Positions 5,817-11,400 of a stretch of DNA of 11,400 bases are shown one piece after another. Numbering within the stretch: position 1 is the stretch's first letter; each line of letters opens with the position of its first letter. The stretch comes from an uncultured Streptococcus sp. (GTDB lineage Bacteria; Bacillota; Bacilli; Lactobacillales; Streptococcaceae): positions 1 to 11,400 of the forward strand of contig CAJZGT010000032.1 in the NCBI GenBank assembly GCA_916048145.1, read 5' to 3'. Made by a program: the position numbers and the translations under genes. Under the pieces are notes generated by a model. That model saw nothing but the letters and a program-made list of their open reading frames with translations, did not search any database and was not told where the DNA came from.

Positions 5817-6398
5817 ATGAAATTATTAGAAGAGCGCATCCTCAAGGATGGGCATATCTTGGGTGACAACATCCTCAAGGTGGATTCCTTTTTAACCCAC
5901 CAAGTTGACTTTAGCCTGATGCGAGAAATTGGTAAGGTTTTTGCGGAAAAATTTGCTTCTGCTGGTATTACCAAGGTAGTGACCATTGAAGCGTCAGGTA
6001 TTGCACCTGCCGTTTTTACAGCTGAAGCCTTAAACGTTCCCATGATTTTCGCTAAAAAAGCTAAAAATATCACTATGAACGAAGGAATCTTAACTGCCGA
6101 AGTTTACTCCTTTACCAAGCAAGTTACCAGCACCGTTTCTATCGCTGGAAAATTCCTCTCACCAGAGGACAAGGTTTTGATTATCGACGATTTCCTTGCT
6201 AACGGCCAAGCTGCTAAAGGCTTGATTCAAATCATCGAACAGGCTGGAGCCACAGTTGAAGCTATCGGGATCGTGATTGAAAAATCTTTCCAAGATGGCC
6301 GTGATTTGCTTGAAAAAGCAGGTTACCCTGTTCTATCACTCGCTCGTTTGGATCGTTTTGAAAATGGTCAGGTCGTATTTAAGGAGGCAGATATCTAA
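5817..6398 (+). CDS. xpt: Xanthine phosphoribosyltransferase
   Basis: A 193-residue type-I phosphoribosyltransferase that converts xanthine and PRPP to XMP in purine salvage in the cytoplasm. The PRPP-binding motif [16 protein letters not shown] is at residues 120-135. The N-terminal [31 protein letters not shown] is typical of bacterial Xpt, and the length is standard. A perfect AGGAGG (5807-5812) sits four bases before the ATG. The gene lies behind a guanine-type riboswitch and terminator and overlaps pbuX by one base (TAATG), giving a coupled two-gene operon for xanthine uptake and use. Confidence 0.96.
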   Translation: MKLLEERILKDGHILGDNILKVDSFLTHQVDFSLMREIGKVFAEKFASAGITKVVTIEASGIAPAVFTAEALNVPMIFAKKAKNITMNEGILTAEVYSFTKQVTSTVSIAGKFLSPEDKVLIIDDFLANGQAAKGLIQIIEQAGATVEAIGIVIEKSFQDGRDLLEKAGYPVLSLARLDRFENGQVVFKEADI

Positions 6399-7660
6399 TG
6401 CAAACTCAAGAAAAACATTCACAAGCAGCCGTTCTTGGCTTGCAGCACTTACTAGCCATGTACTCAGGATCCATCCTGGTTCCTATCATGATTGCGACAG
6501 CCCTTGGCTATTCAACTGAGCAGTTGACCTACCTAATTTCCACAGATATCTTCATGTGTGGGGTGGCAACCTTCCTCCAACTTCAACTCAACAAATACTT
6601 TGGAATTGGACTCCCAGTCGTTCTTGGAGTTGCCTTCCAGTCGGTAGCTCCCTTGATTATGATTGGACAAAGCCATGGTAGTGGCGCTATGTTTGGTGCC
6701 CTTATCGCATCAGGAATTTACGTGGTTCTTGTTTCAGGCGTTTTCTCAAAAGTGGCCAATCTCTTCCCATCTATCGTAACAGGATCTGTTATTACTACGA
6801 TTGGTTTAACCTTGATTCCTGTCGCTATTGGAAATATGGGAAATAACGTTCCAGAGCCAACTGGTCAAAGTCTCTTGCTTGCAGCTATCACTGTTCTGAT
6901 TATCCTCTTGATCAACATCTTTACCAAAGGATTTATCAAGTCTATCTCCATTTTGATTGGACTGGTTGTTGGAACTGCCATTGCTGCTACCATGGGCTTG
7001 GTTGACTTCTCTCCAATTGCGGCAGCACCACTTGTCCATGTCCCAACTCCACTCTACTTTGGGATGCCAACCTTTGAAATCTCATCTATTGTCATGATGT
7101 GTATCATCGCAACGGTTTCTATGGTTGAGTCGACTGGTGTTTACCTGGCCTTGTCTGATATCACAAAGGATCCAATCGACAGCACGCGCCTTCGCAACGG
7201 TTACCGCGCAGAAGGTTTGGCCGTACTTCTCGGAGGAATCTTCAATACCTTCCCTTACACAGGATTTTCACAAAACGTTGGTTTGGTTAAATTGTCAGGC
7301 ATCAAGAAACGCCTGCCAATCTACTATGCAGCTGGTTTCCTGGTTCTCCTTGGACTCCTTCCTAAGTTTGGCGCCCTTGCTCAAATCATTCCAAGTCCTG
7401 TCCTCGGTGGTGCCATGCTGGTGATGTTTGGTTTTGTATCTATTCAAGGGATGCAAATCCTCGCTCGTGTTGACTTTGCTAACAATGAACACAACTTCCT
7501 TATCGCAGCTGTATCAATCGCTGCAGGTGTCGGACTCAACAATAGTAATCTCTTTGTCAGCATGCCGACAGCCTTCCAAATGTTCTTCTCAAACGGAATC
7601 GTCGTAGCCAGCCTACTCGCCATTGTCCTCAATGCGGTATTAAATCATAAAAAGAAATAA
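6398..7660 (+). CDS. pbuX: Xanthine permease, NCS2 family
   Basis: A 420-residue, about 14-segment membrane transporter of the nucleobase-cation symporter-2 family, importing xanthine in symport with protons. Conserved features are GLQH at 14-17 in the first helix, SMVESTGVY (E244) and GFSQNVGLVKLSG at 289-301, the NCS2 signature. The pairing with xpt gives the xanthine call over uracil or uric acid relatives. The start ATG overlaps the xpt stop by one base and has AAGGAGG at 6381-6387. It shares the riboswitch-controlled transcript with xpt and ends at a bidirectional terminator. Confidence 0.95.
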   Translation: MQTQEKHSQAAVLGLQHLLAMYSGSILVPIMIATALGYSTEQLTYLISTDIFMCGVATFLQLQLNKYFGIGLPVVLGVAFQSVAPLIMIGQSHGSGAMFGALIASGIYVVLVSGVFSKVANLFPSIVTGSVITTIGLTLIPVAIGNMGNNVPEPTGQSLLLAAITVLIILLINIFTKGFIKSISILIGLVVGTAIAATMGLVDFSPIAAAPLVHVPTPLYFGMPTFEISSIVMMCIIATVSMVESTGVYLALSDITKDPIDSTRLRNGYRAEGLAVLLGGIFNTFPYTGFSQNVGLVKLSGIKKRLPIYYAAGFLVLLGLLPKFGALAQIIPSPVLGGAMLVMFGFVSIQGMQILARVDFANNEHNFLIAAVSIAAGVGLNNSNLFVSMPTAFQMFFSNGIVVASLLAIVLNAVLNHKKK

Positions 7661-7661
7661 G

Positions 7662-7686
7662 AAAAAGAGGTGCGAGCCTCTTTTTT
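7662..7686. terminator. Bidirectional intrinsic terminator between pbuX and the thioesterase gene
   Basis: AAAAAGAGG (7662-7670) and CCTCTTTTT (7677-7685) form a hairpin with a six-base loop. It has a T run on each strand, so it can serve pbuX on the plus strand and the converging thioesterase gene on the minus strand. Only 32 bp separate the two stop codons. Confidence 0.88.
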
Positions 7687-7692
7687 AGTTAT

Positions 7693-8097
7693 CTATATTC
7701 GTACCTGTCTTTCTTCTGACCTCTGGCCTGTGACAAACATGGTAAAGGTTGCTTTGCAGACATTTCTACCTTCTTGATTAGTGATATCGACATCTACTAC
7801 GCAGGTTGTGCGACCTTGATGGACACATTCTCCTTTAATGGTTAGCACATCATCGAGTTTTCCTGCCTTGAGGTAGTTGATAGAGGATTGGAGAGTCACT
7901 CCATCAAGCCCCAGCGAGATAACCACCAAACCACTGATCTGGTCACAGAGCGTGAAAAGATAGCCACCATGAGCATTGCCATAGTAGTTGAGCGACGAGT
8001 TCACTACTTTGGTCGTCACCACAACGTGACCATCTCTCATTTGTTCAATTTCGTAATTTTCAAAGGCAGATATAGCGTCAAAATGAAAGTCTTTCAT
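7693..8097 (-). CDS. Hotdog-fold thioesterase, PaaI-like
   Basis: A 134-residue single hotdog-domain protein. The key motif NAHGGYLFTLCDQISG has the HGG-x4-LCD arrangement of PaaI/YdiI-type acyl-CoA thioesterases, where the Asp in the central helix is the likely catalytic acid. The beta-strand region VTLQSSINYLKAGKLDDVLTIKGECVHQGRTTCVVDVDI is typical of the fold. It probably hydrolyses an aryl- or acyl-CoA in the cytoplasm; the substrate cannot be told. I chose the ATG at 8097 because AGGAGG lies just upstream of it. A longer TTG start at 8118 would place that ribosome site inside the gene. It has its own promoter just after galT and ends at the shared terminator. Confidence 0.88.
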   Translation of the reverse strand: MKDFHFDAISAFENYEIEQMRDGHVVVTTKVVNSSLNYYGNAHGGYLFTLCDQISGLVVISLGLDGVTLQSSINYLKAGKLDDVLTIKGECVHQGRTTCVVDVDITNQEGRNVCKATFTMFVTGQRSEERQVRI

Positions 8098-8126
8098 CGT
8101 TTCCTCCTGATATTTCAAACGACACT

Positions 8127-8155
8127 ATGATACTATTTTTTATAGGACTGTGCAA
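8127..8155 (-). promoter_or_regulatory. Promoter of the thioesterase gene
   Basis: On the minus strand, TTGCAC (8155-8150) and TATCAT (8132-8127) are 17 bp apart, just downstream of the galT stop. I see no convincing terminator between galT and this gene, so readthrough from galKT is also possible. Confidence 0.6.
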
Positions 8156-8166
8156 GGAGAAAGCAC

Positions 8167-9651
8167 CTAGTCTGGCAAAATTCCAACCTGCTCCACAAAG
8201 CGCATAAAGGCTGCCTGTCCTTGTTCTGTCTGCTTGTAGACTCCTGCGTCCTCAAGTACACGCGCAAAGATAGTACCCACAGAGTCCTTGACGATTTCAA
8301 GGGCTGTTTCTTTATCCGTTAGGTCTGAATGGTGGGCTCTAAGTTGGTCTGCCCATTCCTGATGATAGTCGGCAACTGCATCACCATCTCCCACGAGATA
8401 GCTAGCGACTTGCTCTACTTCTTCTTTCAGACGTGGTGGCAAGATTGCCAAGCCCATGACCTCAATCAAGCCGATATTTTCCTTCTTGATATGTTGAACA
8501 TCCTTGTTAGGATGATAGATGCCATCAGGATGTTCTGCAGAAGTCTGATTGTCCCGCAAGACCAAGTCCAACTCAAACTGGCCATCACGTTTACGTGCAA
8601 TTGGGGTGATAGTGTGATGTGGTGTCCCGTCTGTTTCTGCTAAAATTTGCACTTCAGGATCTGAATACTGGCGCCATTCCTGCAAAATCTTATCAGACAA
8701 GTTGATCAAATCTTCTTTGGAATCCGAAGTCAAACGCAACACTGACATTGGCCACTTGACAATCCCAGCCTTGACCTGTTCAAAACCAGTAAAAGAGAAA
8801 GTCTTTTGCAAGGGAGCCAATTCCATAGGAAAGACGTGACGGCCTCCCTGATAATGATCATGAGTTAGAATAGAGCCCCCAACAATCGGTAGGTCGGCAT
8901 TAGAGCCAGCAAAATATCCTGGAAACTGCTCTACGATAGCCAGTAGACGCTCAAAACTCTGACGACTAATGGCCATGGGACGGTGCTGGCCGTCTAAGAA
9001 AATACAGTGCTCATTAAAATAAGCATAGGGCGAATACTGGAAGCCCCACTCCTGACCAGCCATTTCAAAACGGATAATACGGTGGTTGCTACGAGCTGGG
9101 TGGTTGACCCGACCATGATAGCCCTCATTCTCTAGACAAAGCTGACACTGAGGATAATTACTAGCTTGCACCAACTTGGCTGCCGCAATCTCTTTGGGAT
9201 CCTTTTCAGGCTTAGAGAGATTGATGGTAATTTCAAGCTCTCCGTAATCAGATGGAACACGATAAGCGATATTTTTAGCAATGGCCTTGAGCTTGATGTA
9301 GTCATTTTTCTGACTGAGTTGGTAAAAATCCTCTATCGCTTGCTCAGGTGAGTGGACGTAGGTTGCCCAAAAGTCACGATTAACCTGACTTGGACAAGGG
9401 GTCACCAAGTTCATCAGTTCAGCACCAAGGATTTCACGCGCAGTCTGACTATCCTCAATCGTCTCTAATCGAACGGCTTCCTCAACCAGCTGGTCCTTGA
9501 GGTCAATCAATTTATCCAGATCCGTCTCAACTTCCAAGATACCATCTCCCACTCGTGCCAAGACACGATTGGTCAGGTAGATTCGATCCATTTCCTCAAA
9601 TGAACTTTCAGAAATGACATGTGTTACAAATTTATCTACTAAGGTCACCAT
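8167..9651 (-). CDS. galT: Galactose-1-phosphate uridylyltransferase, class II (Firmicutes type)
   Basis: A 494-residue enzyme of the Leloir pathway that exchanges UMP between UDP-glucose and galactose-1-phosphate in the cytoplasm. The length and sequence fit the class II GalT of Gram-positive bacteria, not the roughly 350-residue E. coli type. Recognisable parts are CQLC at 169-172, [12 protein letters not shown] at 184-195, [16 protein letters not shown] and the histidine-rich [10 protein letters not shown] at 263-272. The start ATG at 9651 has AAAGGAGG nearby. The gene lies 15 bp after galK on the same strand, forming a galKT operon under the divergent galR region. No frameshift or missing region is seen. 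Confidence 0.95.
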   Translation of the reverse strand: MVTLVDKFVTHVISESSFEEMDRIYLTNRVLARVGDGILEVETDLDKLIDLKDQLVEEAVRLETIEDSQTAREILGAELMNLVTPCPSQVNRDFWATYVHSPEQAIEDFYQLSQKNDYIKLKAIAKNIAYRVPSDYGELEITINLSKPEKDPKEIAAAKLVQASNYPQCQLCLENEGYHGRVNHPARSNHRIIRFEMAGQEWGFQYSPYAYFNEHCIFLDGQHRPMAISRQSFERLLAIVEQFPGYFAGSNADLPIVGGSILTHDHYQGGRHVFPMELAPLQKTFSFTGFEQVKAGIVKWPMSVLRLTSDSKEDLINLSDKILQEWRQYSDPEVQILAETDGTPHHTITPIARKRDGQFELDLVLRDNQTSAEHPDGIYHPNKDVQHIKKENIGLIEVMGLAILPPRLKEEVEQVASYLVGDGDAVADYHQEWADQLRAHHSDLTDKETALEIVKDSVGTIFARVLEDAGVYKQTEQGQAAFMRFVEQVGILPD

Positions 9652-9666
9652 AAAGCCTCCTTTGGA

Positions 9667-10845
9667 CTAGTCAAGGACGCGAGTGCCACCTGCAACTTCA
9701 GCGATATAAAAGCTTGGAGCGTAGCCAACTATTTCCTCGTAGTGTTTGCCTACAGCTTCTTTAAAGGCCTCAACAGTATCTTTTTGCACCAAGGCAATTG
9801 CACAGCCACCAAAACCTGCCCCTGTCATGCGAGCACCGAGAACGCCTTCTTGTGCCCAAGCTGTGTGAACAAGGGTATCCAATTCCAAACCAGTTACTTC
9901 ATAATCATGCTCTAGGGAAACGTGTGACGCATTCATCAAACGACCAAATGTTTGCAAATCTCCTGCTTGAAGGGCTACTTGAGCTTTGAGGGTACGTTGG
10001 TTTTCAAGCACAGCATGGCGAGCACGTTTCAAACGATTTTCATCTTTAATCAGATAGCTGTATTGGTCAAAGGCCCACTCATCCAATTCACCCAAAGTCT
10101 GAATATCTAAAGCAACTTGCAATTCTTCCACTGCTTTTTCACATTCAGCACGGCGTTCATTATATTTAGAGTCTGCCAATTCACGACGTTTGTTGGTGTT
10201 CATGATGACAACAACATTGTCTTTCAAATCAAGTGGCACCAACTCATACTCTAAGGTGTTGGTATCAAGGTAAATAGCACGTTGGTCAGCTCCCATACCG
10301 ATAGCAAACTGGTCCATAATACCAGAATTCACTCCGATAAAGTTGTTTTCTGTTTGTTTTCCGATTTTAACCAAATCGAGACGCTCTAATTTTAAATCAA
10401 AGAGATGCTCTGCCACGACTCCTGTCAAGAGTTCAAGGGATGCTGAAGAAGACAAACCAGCACCATTTGGGATATTCCCATAAACATAAAAATCAAAACC
10501 TTTGTCAATCACATGTCCAGCTTCTTGCAAGAAATGAAGAACCCCTTTTGGATAGTTAGTCCAGTTGTGCTCTTTTTCAAACTTGAGGTCAGCGAGAGGC
10601 ACTTCGATAATTCCCTTGTCCTCAAAGTTAGCTGAGTAGAAACGCAAGACTTGATCATCACGTTTGCGAGCAGCCCCATAAGTTCCTAAGGAAATGGCTG
10701 CTGGAAATACATGTCCACCATTATAGTCTGTGTGCTCACCAATCAAGTTGATACGGCCTGGTGAAAAGAAGGTTTGGTCTGCTTCTTGACCAAAAACAGC
10801 AAGAAAGTCTTTACGAAGAGCTTCAGCAGTAAGATGTTGTGTCAT
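9667..10845 (-). CDS. galK: Galactokinase
   Basis: A 392-residue GHMP kinase that phosphorylates galactose at C1 using ATP, the first committed step of the Leloir pathway. Motifs in order are the galactokinase signature [15 protein letters not shown] at 30-44, the GHMP phosphate loop GAGLSSSAS at 128-136, the catalytic-Asp region NSGIMDQF at 173-180 and the C-terminal TGAGFGGCA at 341-349. All are intact. The start ATG at 10845 has AAAGGAG upstream. It is the first gene of galKT, driven by a strong promoter at 10902-10930 and overlapped downstream by a probable CcpA site. Divergent galR makes GalR control likely. Confidence 0.97.
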   Translation of the reverse strand: MTQHLTAEALRKDFLAVFGQEADQTFFSPGRINLIGEHTDYNGGHVFPAAISLGTYGAARKRDDQVLRFYSANFEDKGIIEVPLADLKFEKEHNWTNYPKGVLHFLQEAGHVIDKGFDFYVYGNIPNGAGLSSSASLELLTGVVAEHLFDLKLERLDLVKIGKQTENNFIGVNSGIMDQFAIGMGADQRAIYLDTNTLEYELVPLDLKDNVVVIMNTNKRRELADSKYNERRAECEKAVEELQVALDIQTLGELDEWAFDQYSYLIKDENRLKRARHAVLENQRTLKAQVALQAGDLQTFGRLMNASHVSLEHDYEVTGLELDTLVHTAWAQEGVLGARMTGAGFGGCAIALVQKDTVEAFKEAVGKHYEEIVGYAPSFYIAEVAGGTRVLD

Positions 10846-10866
10846 ATGATTTCTCCTTTTACTGTC

Positions 10867-10884
10867 CGTTAAGTCACCTTAACG
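10867..10884. promoter_or_regulatory. Palindrome in the galK leader
   Basis: CGTTAAG-TCAC-CTTAACG is a perfect 7-bp inverted repeat. It lies between the expected transcription start and the galK ribosome site. It could be a 5' UTR hairpin or an additional repressor operator. It does not match the TTTTACTAAAC half-sites nearby. Confidence 0.5.
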
Positions 10885-10898
10885 TGTAATCGTTTTCT
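10885..10898 (-). promoter_or_regulatory. Probable CcpA-binding site (cre) of galKT
   Basis: Read on the minus strand, AGAAAACGATTACA differs from the cre pattern TGWAANCGNTNWCA only at the first base. It lies just downstream of the galK -10 box, over the expected transcription start, where CcpA binding would repress galKT when glucose is present. Confidence 0.68.
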
Positions 10899-10901
10899 TC
10901 T

Positions 10902-10930
10902 ATTGTATCCAAGGGATTTCACAAGGTCAA
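10902..10930 (-). promoter_or_regulatory. galKT promoter
   Basis: On the minus strand, TTGACC (10930-10925) and TACAAT (10907-10902) are 17 bp apart, a strong sigma-A-type promoter. GalR-type repeats begin five bases upstream of its -35 box. Confidence 0.82.
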
Positions 10931-10934
10931 TCCT

Positions 10935-10967
10935 TTTTACTAAACTTTTACTAAACTATCAGTAAAA
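10935..10967. promoter_or_regulatory. GalR-type operator region with tandem 11-bp repeats
   Basis: TTTTACTAAAC occurs twice back to back (10935-10945, 10946-10956). The second copy forms an inverted repeat with AGTAAAA (TTTTACT-N8-AGTAAAA, 10946-10967). The region sits between the galK and galR promoters and next to a LacI-family gene, so it is the natural place for GalR to control both directions. Assignment to GalR is by position and symmetry. Confidence 0.62.
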
Positions 10968-10979
10968 TACAGAAAAATA

Positions 10980-10988
10980 TGATATACT
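10980..10988 (+). promoter_or_regulatory. galR promoter, extended -10
   Basis: TGA-TATACT at 10980-10988 is an extended -10 element without a good -35. The region where the -35 would lie overlaps the inverted repeat ending at 10967, consistent with autoregulation. Confidence 0.6.
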
Positions 10989-10990
10989 AA

Positions 10991-11400
<410 letters not shown>

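Noticed and set aside
7693..8118. Longer thioesterase starting at TTG 8118
   Set aside because: The AGGAGG ribosome site would then lie inside the coding region. The ATG at 8097 is spaced correctly from it.
8098..8166. Terminator between galT and the thioesterase gene
   Set aside because: Short complementary pieces (GTGC/GCAC, TAGG/CCTA) exist, but they are poorly stacked and are followed by an A-rich, not T-rich, run on the transcribed strand. A promoter explains the stretch better.
10935..10956. Tandem TTTTACTAAAC as a CRISPR or microsatellite array
   Set aside because: There are only two 11-bp units without spacers, and the promoter context points to regulator half-sites.

Overview
The window looks like chromosome from a Streptococcus of the mitis group (S. 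pneumoniae, S. mitis or a close relative). The evidence is a near-consensus BOX element, a moderately AT-rich sequence with strong AGGAGG-type ribosome sites, and a gene order (ABC exporter, exoA, xpt-pbuX, galT-galK, galR) that matches my memory of the pneumococcal map. Species cannot be fixed from the sequence alone.

Layout. (1) 1-805, minus: start of an ABC exporter half-transporter that runs off the left edge. (2) 830-1009: a BOX repeat sitting exactly between the two arms of an imperfect inverted repeat. (3) 1011-2098, minus: a translationally coupled pair of small membrane proteins, DUF3290 then DUF421 (YetF-like), with its own consensus promoter. (4) 2183-4157, minus: a compact three-gene cassette of overlapping genes, in transcription order a CPBP-family membrane protease, an ArsR-family repressor of SdpR type and an SdpI-family immunity-like membrane protein. 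It is bracketed by a perfect 31-bp direct repeat, and its promoter lies between two near-identical palindromes. (5) 4238-5463, plus: exoA (AP endonuclease) and a VOC/bleomycin-resistance-like gene, then a terminator. (6) 5545-7660, plus: promoter, a guanine-type purine riboswitch with terminator/antiterminator platform, xpt and pbuX, ending in a terminator that works in both directions. (7) 7693-8097, minus: a hotdog-fold thioesterase. (8) 8167-10845, minus: galK-galT (Leloir pathway), with a divergent galR at 11009 running off the right edge. The 163-bp galK/galR gap holds two promoters, a probable CcpA site, tandem GalR-type half-sites and an unexplained palindrome.

How it works together. 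Most of the window is housekeeping: DNA repair, purine salvage under guanine feedback, and galactose use under GalR and carbon-catabolite control. The accessory part is the SdpR/SdpI/CPBP cassette. It looks like a self-regulated bacteriocin-immunity or envelope-defence module inserted into what was once a short divergent promoter region between the DUF3290 gene and exoA. The 31-bp duplication would have let both old neighbours keep their -35 regions. No toxin gene is visible in the window.
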